NCBI GenBank assembly: GCA_019217005.1
Contig: JAHBNG010000006.1
Coordinates: 1 to 64,000, forward strand
Direction of reading: 5' to 3'
Source: Chloroflexi bacterium TSY
GTDB lineage: Bacteria; Chloroflexota; Anaerolineae; Caldilineales; Caldilineaceae
Length of the DNA stretch: 64,000 nucleotides
The first letter of the stretch is position 1. Each line of letters begins with the position of its first letter. A program made the translations under genes and the position numbers. Below the pieces are notes generated by a model that worked only from the letters and a program-made list of their open reading frames with translations, was not told the DNA's origin and ran no database searches. Below, piece by piece: positions 1 through 9,881 of the stretch.

Positions 1-1
1 A

Positions 2-1917
2 CAACCACCGGAAATTGAGCAATTTTTGCTACATACTTCGATCTTGGGCCGCATCTCTGCCGAGCTATGTAATCGTGTCACCCAACAAGTCAATAGCAGG
101 ACCATCATCGAGCGGATTGACGCCGCCAACTTATTTTTGATCCCACTTGATGGGAAGCGTGAGTGGTTCCGCTATCACCACCTCTTTTCTGACTTGTTAC
201 AAGAGCGACTGACTCAGCAAATTCCTACCGAGGCGATAAACACCCTCCACCTACAAGCCAGTTTATGGTTCGAGGAACATCGTTACATCGAAGAAGCCAT
301 CGAACATGCATTGACTGCACAAGACTTTGAGCGAGCCATCTCGTTGATCACCCCATTTGGTGATGCCGTTCTACATGGTGAAGGACGAGCATTGCTTGTC
401 AATCAATGGGCGCGCAAAATCCCGGATTCTCATCTCCATCGATATCCAGGATTGACTGTCTCTGTGGTTCTCTCCAGCCTGATTGTCTGGGATATCGAAT
501 GGGCAGAAAGGAATCTAAAAGCCCTTCCCTCGCCGGCAGACCTGCCCCCTGTTCATCATGCAATCTACTTGCTTTTACAAGGCAATATGGCTCTTTCATT
601 TCGCAATATCAAACGAGCGCGTCACTTATTGATGGAAGCGATGGCGGTTGCGCCAGAGGAAAATTTGCCTCTGCAATTGGGGATCCGCGAACAGATGATC
701 ACTTTCCTCTTGAATACCGAGGAACTACTTGAAGCACGCGGCTTTGCTCAAGAAGGACTTGAGCTAGCAGACGCCGCGGACCACCTTGGCTGGAAATTGA
801 CCATGCAAACGATCTTGGGCACGATTGCCCTGGATCGAGGACAACTGTATCAGGCAGCTGATATTTGCCGTTCGGTCATCGAGCGTGTCCAGCGATATAC
901 ACGTCGTGTAACTGCCGATACCGCAGCCGATGCACATGTCTACCTCGGAAGATCCTCTATGAGTGGAACGATTTGGCCGGCGCTGCGGAACACTATCATG
1001 AGGCAATTCGTTTGAGCGAACTGGGGCAGCTGATGTCGGTCGCTTTTCGTGCCTATTTGCAGTCGCTACTGCTCTACACAGAGGTGGGTGAATCCGATCA
1101 AGCTGCGACGCTCATGCAAAAATTGACGTCTCTGGCAGAACGATTTACCGATCGGTGGAGTGATTTGCTTGCACAGAACTTGCAGGAGATTAATGCTCTT
1201 TTGGCGTTGCGAAGAGGTGATTTGTCGGCTGTCGCCCGCTGGACAAAGAGTGCTGGATTGAGTGTCAACGGCAGCCCCGAGGATCGCCACGGAGCTCATA
1301 TCATCTTTGCTCAATATCTGATTGCATATAGTTATGCCAAGGATGATTCAACCGTCCTGTCGGGTGCAGTTCAGCTCTTGCAGAAGTTGATCGAGATGGC
1401 TGAACAGGGGGGATACGTTGACTCTTGCATCAATCTGCGAGCAGATCTGGCGCTTGCCTATTATGGACTCCACAATGGAGAACAAGCAGTGGCGGAACTG
1501 GAAGAGGCGTTGCGACTTGCTCAACCGGAAGGGTATGTGCGGACGTTCTTGGATCGGGGAATGCCCATGTTGGAACTGTTGCAATTTGCCGAAAAACAGT
1601 CACTTTATCCTGATTACACGAGCGAATTGTTACGAGCATTTGAGGGTGAGACTGGTAAAGCGGTTGGTCATCAAGATGGTCTCGAAATAGATAGGGCAAG
1701 TGGCAAGCAGACTCTTGCAGCGCTCATTGAACCCCTAACGGAACGTGAAGAGGAGGTCTTACAGTTGATTGTGGATGGTCTGACGAATCGCGAAATTGCC
1801 GAGAAGCTCATCATCAGCGTGGCAACGGTCAAACGTCACGTCTACAATATTTATGGCAAGCTGGGGGTCAAGCATCGCGGGCAGGCGATTGCGTGGGTGC
1901 GAGAGAGGCATCTGTAA
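2..1917 (+). pseudogene. MalT-like LuxR-family (LAL) transcriptional regulator, 5'-partial and frameshifted
   Basis: Large ATP-binding LuxR (LAL/MalT-like) activator; only the part after the ATPase domain is in the window. The frame is open from base 2, so the true start lies upstream. The first part reads FRYHHLFSDLLQERL, typical of the segment after the STAND NTPase, followed by TPR-like helices. The C-terminus is a LuxR-type helix-turn-helix (LTEREEEVLQLIVDGLTNRE, then SVATVKRHVYNIYGKLGVKH). Near base 949 the frame changes by one base: the first frame reads AHVYLGRS and stops at 1015, while the second continues as KILYEWNDLAGAAEHYHEAI. One base added between TACCTCGG and AAGATC would join them. 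The C-terminal frame alone keeps the DNA-binding domain. This is either a decayed gene or a base error; the family call is firm. Confidence 0.85.
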
Positions 1918-2179
1918 ACACGCCTTCCCTTTCATCCCCTGTCTGCACAAAGACTGGTTCAACCTGAACCTCCCTCTCTTCATCCCGATAGACAGTCTCC
2001 AACTCGCTCCGCTGTTGCTCGTCAACACTTTCCACGAAGACGATGAGCCATACGGTTGATACGCTCAATCGCTGTCCATATCGCGCTGCCTGGATGAGTG
2101 CCTTTGTCTATTTGCATATTGGTTTCATTCAATTTATAGTGTAGTCATTACCCAAAAAGCGAAAGGGTTCAACGAAATT

Positions 2180-2992
2180 ATGATCTACCCAGATCTTTCC
2201 ACAGAATACCCCCTTACTCAAGATCAGATTGATGCATATCAACGTGATGGCCATGTTTATTTGCCCCATGTCTGTTCAGCCGAAGAAGTTTCTATCTATC
2301 GAGAAGCAATTACGGAAGCGGCTTATGCCAATTTCCAGGATCGGGGCGATTTAAGCGAGCGCAACACCGTCGACAGAGCCTTCTTGCAGACGCTCAATTT
2401 GCGCTTTAAGCATGACGGTGTCAAGGCGTTTGTCCTCTCGCGACGTTTTGCGAAGATTGTGGCCGATCTCAATGGTGTCGATGCCGTACGAATCTTTCAC
2501 GAGCAGGCCCTCTTCAAGGAGCCAGGTGGTGGGCATAGTCCTTGGCATCAAGATCAATATTACTGGCCCCTTGCAACCAATAATGCAATGGGGATGTGGA
2601 TGCCCTTGGTTGATGTAACGTTAGAGATGGGGCCAATCCTTTACGCCAGCGGTTCCCATCGTAATGGATATTTGGGGCATTATCAGATTTCGGACGAATC
2701 ACAAGATGTCTTTGATGCTGTTATTCAAGAAAAGGGGTACAAAACCTGGCAGCAACCAATGAAAGCGGGAGATGCTACGTTTCACAACGCTTGGCTGATC
2801 CACGGCGCAACTGCCAATCGCTCCGAGATCATGCGAGAAGCCATGATCGTTACCTACTATCCGGATGGCACCCGTGTTGATGAACTGGTCAATCCAAGCC
2901 GCATCAACGACACAAAGGTCTTCCTGGGGGAACGCCAACCGGGTGAGTTGGCAGATAGCGCGCTGAACACAATTGTGTTTCAAAGAAGATAG
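2180..2992 (+). CDS. Phytanoyl-CoA dioxygenase (PhyH) family protein
   Basis: 270-aa member of the Fe(II)/2-oxoglutarate-dependent PhyH family. The metal-binding motif is visible as SPWHQDQYYWPL (HxD), with the distal histidine probably in FHNAWLIHGATANRS, followed by the arginine that usually holds 2-oxoglutarate. Length is normal for bacterial PhyH proteins. The start ATG at 2180 gives the expected N-terminus (LTQDQIDAYQRDGHVYLP, the usual opening of this family). It lies 52 bp upstream of a Gfo/Idh/MocA oxidoreductase on the same strand, so the two are probably co-transcribed. This pairing is common in sugar, inositol or small-molecule catabolism in environmental bacteria. The substrate cannot be told from sequence. 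Confidence 0.88.
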   Translation: MIYPDLSTEYPLTQDQIDAYQRDGHVYLPHVCSAEEVSIYREAITEAAYANFQDRGDLSERNTVDRAFLQTLNLRFKHDGVKAFVLSRRFAKIVADLNGVDAVRIFHEQALFKEPGGGHSPWHQDQYYWPLATNNAMGMWMPLVDVTLEMGPILYASGSHRNGYLGHYQISDESQDVFDAVIQEKGYKTWQQPMKAGDATFHNAWLIHGATANRSEIMREAMIVTYYPDGTRVDELVNPSRINDTKVFLGERQPGELADSALNTIVFQRR

Positions 2993-3044
2993 GCAGAAAT
3001 TTATCAATTGATCATCCAATCTTATTTTAGAAAGGAACCATTAT

Positions 3045-4091
3045 ATGACAACTGAAGCATCAAATCCCGTTCGGGTTGGTATCGCGGGTTTGGGTCGGAG
3101 TGGTTGGGGGCTTCACGCCAATTCGCTGGCTCAATTGGGCGACACATTTCGGGTGGTTGCCGTCTGTGATCCAGATACCGGGCGCCAGGAAGAGGCTGCC
3201 GAGCGTTTTGACTGCATGACCTATGAGAGCATTGATAAATTGATCGCTGATAGCGCAGTCGAGTTAGTGGTTGTGGCGACGCCGAGCCAGCTTCACGTCG
3301 GCGATGCGACAGCGGCTATGCGGGCGGGTAAGCACGTTATCGTCGAAAAACCAATGGCTCCGACGCTTGAAGGCGTAAAGGAGATGATCGCCGTTGCCGA
3401 GGAAACTGGTCAGCTTCTCACAGTCAACCAGAACTATCGCTATCATCCTGATTTTCTCAAAATCAAAGAAATCGTCGATTCGGGTGTGTTGGGACGCATC
3501 ATCCAGATCCGCATGACGGGCAATGGTTTTCGACGTCGCTGGGATTGGCAAACGCTGAAGCAATATGGTGGTGGCGATCTGAACAACAAAGGTGCACACT
3601 CGATTGATTGGGCCATTCACTTTTTCAGCGATCCCAATCCAGAGGTCTACTGTCATATGGAGACAACTCCACTCTTTGCCGGAGATGCTGAAAGCCACGT
3701 CAAATTGATCATCAAGCCAAACGATGGTCCTTTGATTGATGTGGAGCTAGCCAATGCCTGTGCGTTCCCACAAGATGCTTGGCTTGTCATGGGAACACAG
3801 GGCACCTTGGTCAGTCATGATCGGCGAGAGATCCGCTGGAAATATTTTGATCCTGCCGAAGCACCGCCTCTTGTGCTCGACACAAAGCCCACACCCGATC
3901 GCAGCTACAACAGCGAGACCCTGCCCTGGCAAGAAGCATCCTTCCAACCGAGCTTCAATTTTGGGATGAGTGCGCTGTATAACGATCTGTACGCCGCCAT
4001 CCGCAACGGGGCATCGTTAGTCATCACGCCGGAGAGTGTGCGTCGCCAGATTGAGATTCTTGAGCGTTGCCGTGAATTGAGCCCAGTTTAA
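3045..4091 (+). CDS. Gfo/Idh/MocA family NAD(P)-dependent oxidoreductase
   Basis: 348-aa oxidoreductase. The N-terminal Rossmann motif is VGIAGLGRSGWG; the family signature EKPMAPTLEGVKEMI (with the EKP lysine) is at about residues 99-113, and the substrate domain contains GGGDLNNKGAHSIDWAIHFF. Length is typical. An AGGA-type ribosome site (AAAGGAACC) lies just before the ATG. It follows the PhyH gene and precedes a nitrilase gene, separated from the latter by a 79-bp inverted-repeat element. A role in oxidising a sugar or polyol-like substrate is likely for the family, but the substrate is unknown. Confidence 0.9.
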   Translation: MTTEASNPVRVGIAGLGRSGWGLHANSLAQLGDTFRVVAVCDPDTGRQEEAAERFDCMTYESIDKLIADSAVELVVVATPSQLHVGDATAAMRAGKHVIVEKPMAPTLEGVKEMIAVAEETGQLLTVNQNYRYHPDFLKIKEIVDSGVLGRIIQIRMTGNGFRRRWDWQTLKQYGGGDLNNKGAHSIDWAIHFFSDPNPEVYCHMETTPLFAGDAESHVKLIIKPNDGPLIDVELANACAFPQDAWLVMGTQGTLVSHDRREIRWKYFDPAEAPPLVLDTKPTPDRSYNSETLPWQEASFQPSFNFGMSALYNDLYAAIRNGASLVITPESVRRQIEILERCRELSPV

Positions 4092-4104
4092 AAGGATTCC
4101 AAGA

Positions 4105-4183
4105 GGTGGTATGCCAAATTGTGTGATTATTCGATTTTTCTCTGACTGAGAACCCCAATTTACACAATTTGTGCTATACCACC
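4105..4183. repeat. 79-bp inverted-repeat element, family IR-79 copy 1
   Basis: Short palindromic element with ends GGTGGTATGCCAAATTGTGT and ACACAATTTGTGCTATACCACC and a centre CTCTGACTGAG. A second copy of exactly the same length is at 11860-11938. It lies between the oxidoreductase stop and the nitrilase gene and could fold into a long hairpin in the transcript. The centre resembles that of the IR-76 elements at 33140, 34298 and 46956, suggesting related non-autonomous elements. No coding capacity. Confidence 0.75.
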
Positions 4184-4223
4184 TTCCAAGAGGGGTTCTT
4201 TGTATACCAAAGGATTCACTTGC

Positions 4224-5183
4224 ATGTCAGAGCGAAATCTTCTCAAGGCTGCCGTTGTCCAATCTGCTCCAGTGTTATTTGATTGTGGCGCGACAGTGGA
4301 CAAAGCGTGCCGACTGATACAAGAGGTGGGTCAAGACGGTGCTCAACTTGTCCTGTTTCCAGAAGCGTATGTACCTGCATATCCACGCGGTTTTTCATTT
4401 GGGATGGTCGTGGGAAGCCGGAGCGATGCTGGACGTCTACTTTGGCAGCGATATTGGCAGAATGCAGTTTGTGTGCCAGGGGCAGAGACCGATCGGTTGG
4501 GAGAAGCGGCCCGCCAAGCGAACGTTTACCTTGCGATAGGCGTCATTGAGCGTGATGCTGACTTTCGTCGCGGAACGCTCTATTGTACGTTGCTCTACTT
4601 TGGCCCAGATGGTCACTTGTTGGGCAAGCATCGTAAGCTGAAGCCTACCGGGTCGGAACGCTTGATATGGGGTGAGGGTGACGGCAGTACCTTGACCGTC
4701 ATCGAAACGTTCTTTGGTACGATAGGTGGATTGATCTGTTGGGAGAACTATATGCCATTGGCACGAATGGCTATGTATGGCAAGGGCGTCGATATCTATT
4801 TAGCACCCACAGCTGATTCACGAGAGACTTGGCAGGCAACGTTGCGTCATATTGCTTGTGAAGGACGTTGCTATGTATTGGGGTGCAATCAGTTTGTGAC
4901 GAAGGAGATGTATCCTGCCGATCTGGCCAGTACAGGTGAACTTGCGGACTTTCCTGATATCATGTGCCGTGGGGGGAGTGCGATTATTTCGCCTTTGGGC
5001 GAAGTGCTGGATGGTCCACTTTATGACAAGGAAGGCATTCTTTACGCAGATCTAAATCTAGATGATGTCGTCCGTAGCAGACTGGATTTCGATGTTGTTG
5101 GACATTATGCTCGTCCGGATGTCTTTCAGCTGATCGTAGATGAAGGAATGAAGGTGTCGGTGACCGATTCTCGCTCGCTCTAG
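4224..5183 (+). CDS. Nitrilase / carbon-nitrogen hydrolase family protein
   Basis: 319-aa member of the nitrilase superfamily (hydrolysis of a nitrile or amide C-N bond). The catalytic triad can be placed: Glu in LVLFPEAYVPAYPRG, Lys in LGKHRKLKPTGSERL, Cys in GGLICWENYMPLARM. The FPEAY and CWENY contexts match true nitrilases and cyanide-degrading relatives better than amidases. A longer frame begins at a TTG at 4200, but the ATG at 4224, eight bases after AAAGGATT, is preferred and gives the usual N-terminus (KAAVVQSAPV). It follows PhyH and oxidoreductase genes on the same strand. A natural nitrile substrate cannot be named. Confidence 0.88.
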   Translation: MSERNLLKAAVVQSAPVLFDCGATVDKACRLIQEVGQDGAQLVLFPEAYVPAYPRGFSFGMVVGSRSDAGRLLWQRYWQNAVCVPGAETDRLGEAARQANVYLAIGVIERDADFRRGTLYCTLLYFGPDGHLLGKHRKLKPTGSERLIWGEGDGSTLTVIETFFGTIGGLICWENYMPLARMAMYGKGVDIYLAPTADSRETWQATLRHIACEGRCYVLGCNQFVTKEMYPADLASTGELADFPDIMCRGGSAIISPLGEVLDGPLYDKEGILYADLNLDDVVRSRLDFDVVGHYARPDVFQLIVDEGMKVSVTDSRSL

Positions 5184-5233
5184 GGCTATTATCCCGCCAC
5201 AACTTCAAAATCCATGAGATACAGAGACCGTTC

Positions 5234-6277
5234 TCACCAATCTGAGCGTTTGTTTGCTCCACGTAAACGCATCCCTGCCTGGCGGTAGATGTCGTCAATT
5301 ACACGCATATTTCCGATCGCAAATTTTGGATTGGAGATGAGTGTCTCGCCATTCTGCACGGCTCTCACAAAGGCATCTAGCTGATAAGCATAAGTGGATC
5401 GGGTCAACATCCTGAATTGTCTTGTTCTGCCTCGCTTTGTTTGCACGCGCAAAAGATGGAAGACGAAAGGAAGGACCGGATTGATAACCTTCATCGTTCC
5501 CAAATCGCCTTCCACCTTGAGACTGATGCGGTACAACCGTTTTGAGATGAGAGCACACCTCATGCGCGCTGAACAATTCTCTGCAACCGACGGATTGCGC
5601 GTAGTCATATTAGATGAGAAACGAAGATATACATCCATTGTGCGGTCAATTTCCGGGTCTGCTGATAGCTGTGACGCCTGCGCTGAAACAACCGTTGGCT
5701 CACAACCGGTCAGGTACCGCATTAAGCTAATGCAGTAGCATCCCAAATCCATTGTCGCACCACCTGCCAGATCGTAACGATAGCGGATATCTCTGGGGCG
5801 CAGAACCATTGTGCAGAACTGCGCATCGATTTTTCGTATAGTACCTAGTACTCCACTATCGATGATGGACTTCATTTTGGCCGTCAGGGGATGATAAAGG
5901 TTGTGAAAGGCTTCGGCGAGAACCAGCCGATTTTTATGGGCCGCATCAAACAGTTCTTCTGCTTCTTGGGTGTTAGATGCGAGGGGCTTTTCGCATAGTA
6001 CGTGCTTGCCTGCCGCGAGTGCCTTGAGGGTCCATTCGTGGTGATGACTGTTGGGAAGGGGGTTGTAGATAACGTTAATGTTTGGATTTGCCAGCAAGGT
6101 TGCATAATCATCATATGCCTGCGGAATCTGATACTGTTTTGTCAATGCCTGGGCACGAACCAAATCACGTGCGGCAATTCCCAAAATCGCAACATCCTTG
6201 TTCGTCTTTGCCGGTCGAATCAGTGCTCTAGGGGCAATGCGTGCTGCCCCAAGGATTCCAAAGCGTAGTTGTTTCAT
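5234..6277 (-). CDS. Gfo/Idh/MocA family oxidoreductase
   Basis: 347-aa NAD(P)-dependent oxidoreductase, divergent in sequence from the one at 3045. Rossmann motif FGILGAARIAPRALIRPA; family signature CEKPLASNTQEAEELF; then AEAFHNLYHPLTAKM and GGATMDLGCYCISLMRYLTG, which resemble the dimeric dihydrodiol dehydrogenase/glucose-fructose oxidoreductase-like subgroup. The frame is open up to 6358, but the ATG at 6277 starts the conserved MKQLRFGILG and is preferred. It converges with the nitrilase gene (51 bp between stops). Substrate unknown. Confidence 0.87.
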   Translation of the reverse strand: MKQLRFGILGAARIAPRALIRPAKTNKDVAILGIAARDLVRAQALTKQYQIPQAYDDYATLLANPNINVIYNPLPNSHHHEWTLKALAAGKHVLCEKPLASNTQEAEELFDAAHKNRLVLAEAFHNLYHPLTAKMKSIIDSGVLGTIRKIDAQFCTMVLRPRDIRYRYDLAGGATMDLGCYCISLMRYLTGCEPTVVSAQASQLSADPEIDRTMDVYLRFSSNMTTRNPSVAENCSARMRCALISKRLYRISLKVEGDLGTMKVINPVLPFVFHLLRVQTKRGRTRQFRMLTRSTYAYQLDAFVRAVQNGETLISNPKFAIGNMRVIDDIYRQAGMRLRGANKRSDW

Positions 6278-6425
6278 AACGATATGGTGACAATTTGAAT
6301 TTGACAGGTAGATTAGTCGTTGGTATTCTTGTATACGGTGTTTATTGTTCGATGACATATCCGGACAAAATTATACCGCACTCGTTATAGATAGAAATAA
6401 AATGGAAGATTTAGCCAGACTATCA

Positions 6426-6454
6426 TTGACCCAATTGTTTCTATCTTTTATATC
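6426..6454 (+). promoter_or_regulatory. Sigma-70-type promoter for the candidate ncRNA
   Basis: TTGACC at 6426-6431 and TATATC at 6449-6454 are separated by 17 bp, the optimal spacing for a housekeeping promoter. The predicted start (about 6461) is just upstream of the closing stem of a structured RNA ending at a terminator. No coding gene follows on this strand. Confidence 0.45.
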
Positions 6455-6460
6455 ATGTTC

Positions 6461-6635
6461 AAATATCTAGACTCCAATAATTTTCATGATAGTCCCTGTT
6501 GTACGACAATAGCTTTTGCAAAGAAGCAGAGCAGGAAGCAGAACCCAGACCCATCGTCTGGACCCTTGCACTTGCTCTGAATTATTAGAGTCCAATGCAA
6601 CCGGCCATCCAGACTGGGGTGAGCCGGTTTTTTTG
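6461..6635 (+). ncRNA. Candidate rod-shaped small RNA with 6S-like architecture
   Basis: Intergenic RNA candidate of about 175 nt. A closing stem pairs GACTCCAATAATT (6470-6482) with AATTATTAGAGTC (6580-6592), 12 of 13 matching. A second stem pairs CAGAGCAGG (6528-6536) with CTTGCTCTG (6571-6579), and a terminal hairpin is formed by CCAGAC/GTCTGG (6545-6561). The 5' side between the first two stems is about 45 nt unpaired, giving a long rod with a central bubble, as in 6S RNA. A terminator (6601-6634) follows and a promoter precedes. It is shorter than typical 6S RNA, so the identity is an inference; an unrelated regulatory RNA is equally possible. Confidence 0.4.
6601..6634 (+). terminator. 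Rho-independent terminator of the candidate ncRNA
   Basis: AACCGGC ... GCCGGTT stem followed directly by TTTTTTT. The loop carries GCCATCCAGACTG, which also occurs in the structured leader at 22509-22521. Confidence 0.7.
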
Positions 6636-6737
6636 TGCAAAGGATTAGAAGATTATAGGACGGAGATTGGGCAGGTTCAGAACAAGGGATGAGTTAGGTT
6701 TACAAAATTGAAATGGGCACGTTAAAAAGAGAATAGG

Positions 6738-8207
6738 TTAAAGAGCCAGTTGCTGTTGAGGCTGAAGAATGGCATCAAGGGCGTCAGCCAAAGAAGGGAC
6801 ATAGGAATCGGTAGCCAGTTCTAAGGGTGAGTGACCGGAGCGTTTGCCACGTGAGAAGGTGCGATGATTCCAAAAGAGCTGTAAAAGAGCGGCCAACCAA
6901 TCGGGCAAAGAGCGATGGATTGCAAGAAAGGGCCTGAGCCAAGCATGAAAGGATTCAGCTAGAGAAGAAGCCCGATGGAAGCGATCCAGTGCATGCCAGA
7001 AGGCAAGAGCCATAGGCTGCAATGAGGGAGGGAAAAGCTGTTCAATGGGAAGTTGATGGTCATGGCGATAAGTCCAGAGGTGTGTGATGAAGGCTTCGTA
7101 CTCAGGTGAGAGGTTCTGGCGGAGGGGAGCCAGGGATAGTTCCAGGCGACGGAGGGGAGCCAGCAATGTAGGTAGATTCTGCTGCAGTTGGGTGGCAAAG
7201 TGTGCAATTTCATCGCGGTTCATCTCCATCATAAGTTGGGTGGCAGCCAGAATGGTTTGTTGCGCGGCATCTGTGTTGACAAGCTGCCCGGTCGGTGAAA
7301 TCGGCTCCAGTGCCTGACGGACCGTTCGGAGAAGCCATGTCCAGTTCTCGTGCAAGTCAACTGCTGTCAGCACCGTTTGGTCGGCAACCTCGAGAGTCAC
7401 TGTGCATTTGCGTGGTCGCCCAGGGCGACGTGCAGGAGCAGTCTGCTCGTCCAACACTTGCCAAGCTACGTCACGGTCGGTCATGGCCTGGTCCATTTCT
7501 CTCTCCCAGACGTTGGGTGATTTTGGTGCCATTCTGCATTTGGTGAAAGAGGTCATAGGAGTGTGGCGCATTCATCCCCGCTGCCTTGGCTCCTGCCTGA
7601 ATGCCCAAAGCCCCATCGGTCACCAAGTCATCAAAGGTGATGCCTCGCTCGAGCAATTCGAGAAACTTCAACCCCCATGTTGTTTCATCTCGGGCATCGG
7701 CTGCTGAGATATTCAACAGCGCAAACGATGCTCCGTCCACCACCGTCAGGCACGGTTGGTCGCCACAGAAAATTTCATCCGCTTCCCCCAACACCGGCAG
7801 CGTCGGCACCATGCTCTCATTGTACGCCGATGCCAGTTCTCCAACTTCCGCCAGCGTCCCTTGGATGAATCCCACCGACCGCTCCACACCTAGCAGCAAC
7901 CCCAACCCCCCTTTGGATATCTCGTACGCTTCCTCGCAGCATCGGCAACACCGTTATGGTTCGTCGGATGAACGTCTCATCCACTTCGATCACATGGCTT
8001 TTCGGCTGCGGTCCTGGACTCACTGGCGACAAGATCGCTGTCAGCGCCGCTTCACCGCTCTCTCAACTTATAGAGCCACGTTCGAGACACATTGTACGCC
8101 GTTGACAGTTCGCTCACTCTCCCCCACTCTCGATTCGGGTTGAGCATTTCCAACGCAAGATCGATTCGGGTTGACAATGATAGGGGGTCTGTTCGATACT
8201 CTGACAT
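6738..8207 (-). pseudogene. Transposase with three frameshifts
   Basis: The reconstructed protein starts at the ATG at 8207 (MSEYRTDPLSL) with a helix-turn-helix (SELSTAYNVSRTWLYKLRER). It breaks near 8048, continues as SHVIEVDETFIRRTITVLPM, breaks near 7910 in a C run, continues as LLLGVERSVGFIQGTLAEV and LVTDGALGIQAGAK, breaks near 7497, and ends in the 277-aa frame with RRPGRPRK and AESFHAWLRPFLAIHRSL then FSRGKRSGHSPLELA. Candidate DDE residues are D of VDETF, D of VTDGA and E of AESFHAW. Each break is one base. I do not recognise the IS family with confidence. Confidence 0.7.
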
Positions 8208-8216
8208 TTAGAGGCT

Positions 8217-8431
8217 CAGTAGATCCAAATTTCAGGTTTTGAGAGAGAATTCTGGCTAAACAGTTGACATAAATACAAATTTGCCGGTCGATATCTAGTT
8301 TTTGCGTTAGATTTGGGCGATTTTCAGATATGAAATAGGTTGTTTTCTGTAACCGAAATCTGAATAAATGACTCCAAAATCCCTGCAATCTCGACTGAAA
8401 ATCGCCAAAAACGCCAAATTTGGATCTACTG
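8217..8431. mobile_element. 215-bp MITE-like element, copy 1
   Basis: Begins CAGTAGATCCAAATTT and ends with its exact complement, AAATTTGGATCTACTG. The 5-bp direct duplication AGGCT flanks it (8212-8216 and 8432-8436). Same length as copies at 18181 and 47742. No coding capacity, so it must be moved by a transposase encoded elsewhere. It sits inside the decayed IS, 9 bp upstream of the transposase ATG. Confidence 0.92.
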
Positions 8432-8572
8432 AGGCTCCTTTTTGGCTATTTTGGTCTGAACACCCTTATTTTGCCTGAACAGGAGCCTCTTTCTCTAACC
8501 TATTCTCTTGTTAACGTACTCTCTTCTTTGTCAACCTATTTCTGAACCAGCCCCGGAGATTTGGTCGTTTTA

Positions 8573-8652
8573 AACTGAGTTCTGCATGAAAACATGGTTT
8601 TGCTTTATTTGGTAGAACTGTAGGAACACCATGTTTTTATCTCAAGCGCAGT
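8573..8652. repeat. Inverted-repeat element IR-80, copy 1
   Basis: About 80 bp with imperfect inverted ends (AACTGAGTTCTGCATGAAAA and the complement of TTTTTATCTCAAGCGCAGT), each leading into an ACCATG/CATGGT block. A close copy lies at 37981-38061, and one end only recurs at 40380-40410 (ATATGAAAACATGGCATGA). It lies directly upstream of lysS and may carry part of its leader. Confidence 0.6.
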
Positions 8653-8710
8653 AAAAATGAATGCCAATTTCTGCCTCTTATTCTCGATTCCTGAGCCGAA
8701 AGTGAGAACT

Positions 8711-9877
8711 ATGAGCTTAGAAAACTTCGCCATCATCGAATCAACTTTGCGAGAAGGCGAGCAGTTTGCAAATGCATTTTTTACAAGCGGGCAGAAAGTC
8801 GATATTGCTCATTTACTGGACGAATTTGGCGTTGAATATTTGGAGTTGACATCGCCTGCTGCCAGTCCTCAAAGCCGTGCAGATTGTGCGTTGATTGCTG
8901 GATTAGATCTCAATGCCAAAACGCTAACCCATGTGCGATGTCACATGGATGATGCAAAGCTTGCGATCGATACAGGGGTGGACGGCATCGATGTGCTTTT
9001 TGGGACAAGTAGCCTGTTGCGCGAATTTTCGCATGGTAAGGATATCCCCTACATTATTGAATCGGCAATCAATGTCATCGAATATGTGAAGAGTTGCGGC
9101 TTGGAAGTGCGTTTTAGTAGTGAAGACAGCTTTCGTAGCGATCTGGTCGACTTGCTCACTATCTATCGGGAAGTAGACAAAATTGGTGTGAACCGAGTGG
9201 GGATTGCCGATACTGTTGGTGTTGCCAATCCGCGTCAAGTCTACGATTTGGTTCGTACATTGCGCAGAGTCGTTCAATGCGACATTGAGTTTCATGGGCA
9301 CAATGATACCGGATGTGCCGTGGCAAATGCTTATTGTGCCCTGGAGGCTGGGGCGACTCACGTCGATACATCGGTGTTGGGCATTGGCGAACGAAACGGT
9401 ATTACACCCCTCGGCGGTCTAATCGCGCGAATGTATACCGATGATCCCGAGCGTATCCGTCGTCGTTACAACCTCTCCATGTTGCGCGAGGTCGAAAATT
9501 ATGTGGCGAACTTGGTGCAGGTTGATGTGCCGTTTAATAACTACATCACTGGATATACAGCTTTTACACACAAAGCTGGCATCCATGCCAAGGCTATGCT
9601 AAACAATCCCAGTACCTACGAGATTCTTGATCCTGAGGATTTTGGCCTCACTCGTTATATTCATGTTGCCCATCGACTGACGGGATGGAATGCGATCAAA
9701 CAACGGGCCGAACAACTACAGCTTTCGTTGACGGATGATGACATTAAGGAAATCACCAACCAGGTCAAAACATTGGCCGATCAACGTAGTCTCAACCTCG
9801 ATGATGTGGATGTCTTGTTGCGCAACTATGAATCAGAAGCAACACCAACGGGTACACTCGTGCCGGTAGGAAACTGA
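8711..9877 (+). CDS. lysS: Homocitrate synthase, alpha-aminoadipate lysine pathway
   Basis: 388-aa enzyme condensing acetyl-CoA with 2-oxoglutarate to homocitrate, the first step of the AAA pathway. DRE-TIM family motifs: [14 protein letters not shown] at the N-terminus, [33 protein letters not shown] and the [18 protein letters not shown] metal/substrate loop. These match LysS/NifV-type homocitrate synthases more closely than isopropylmalate synthase; there is no C-terminal leucine-binding LeuA domain. The frame is open from 8657, but the ATG at 8711 ([12 protein letters not shown]) fits the family N-terminus. It starts the lysine cluster, 4 bp before lysT. Confidence 0.9.
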   Translation: MSLENFAIIESTLREGEQFANAFFTSGQKVDIAHLLDEFGVEYLELTSPAASPQSRADCALIAGLDLNAKTLTHVRCHMDDAKLAIDTGVDGIDVLFGTSSLLREFSHGKDIPYIIESAINVIEYVKSCGLEVRFSSEDSFRSDLVDLLTIYREVDKIGVNRVGIADTVGVANPRQVYDLVRTLRRVVQCDIEFHGHNDTGCAVANAYCALEAGATHVDTSVLGIGERNGITPLGGLIARMYTDDPERIRRRYNLSMLREVENYVANLVQVDVPFNNYITGYTAFTHKAGIHAKAMLNNPSTYEILDPEDFGLTRYIHVAHRLTGWNAIKQRAEQLQLSLTDDDIKEITNQVKTLADQRSLNLDDVDVLLRNYESEATPTGTLVPVGN

Positions 9878-9881
9878 CCAA

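Larger units (their letters stand above)
6669..8553. mobile_element. Decayed insertion sequence (DDE type, family not assigned)
   Basis: The ends GGGCAGGTTCAGAA (6669-6682) and TTCTGAACCAGCCC (8540-8553) form a 14-bp inverted repeat with one mismatch. Further inside both ends share ACGTTAA and AGAGAATAGGTTA blocks. The element encloses a minus-strand transposase pseudogene and a 215-bp inverted-repeat element inserted just upstream of the transposase start. Without that insertion it would be about 1.66 kb. No clear target duplication was recognised next to the ends. Confidence 0.65.

Noticed and set aside
8068..8388. Frame running across the 215-bp element (also repeated at 18125 and 47785)
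   Set aside because: It appears only because all three element copies share a stretch without stops; the three frames have no common start or ribosome site, and the coding potential is chance.
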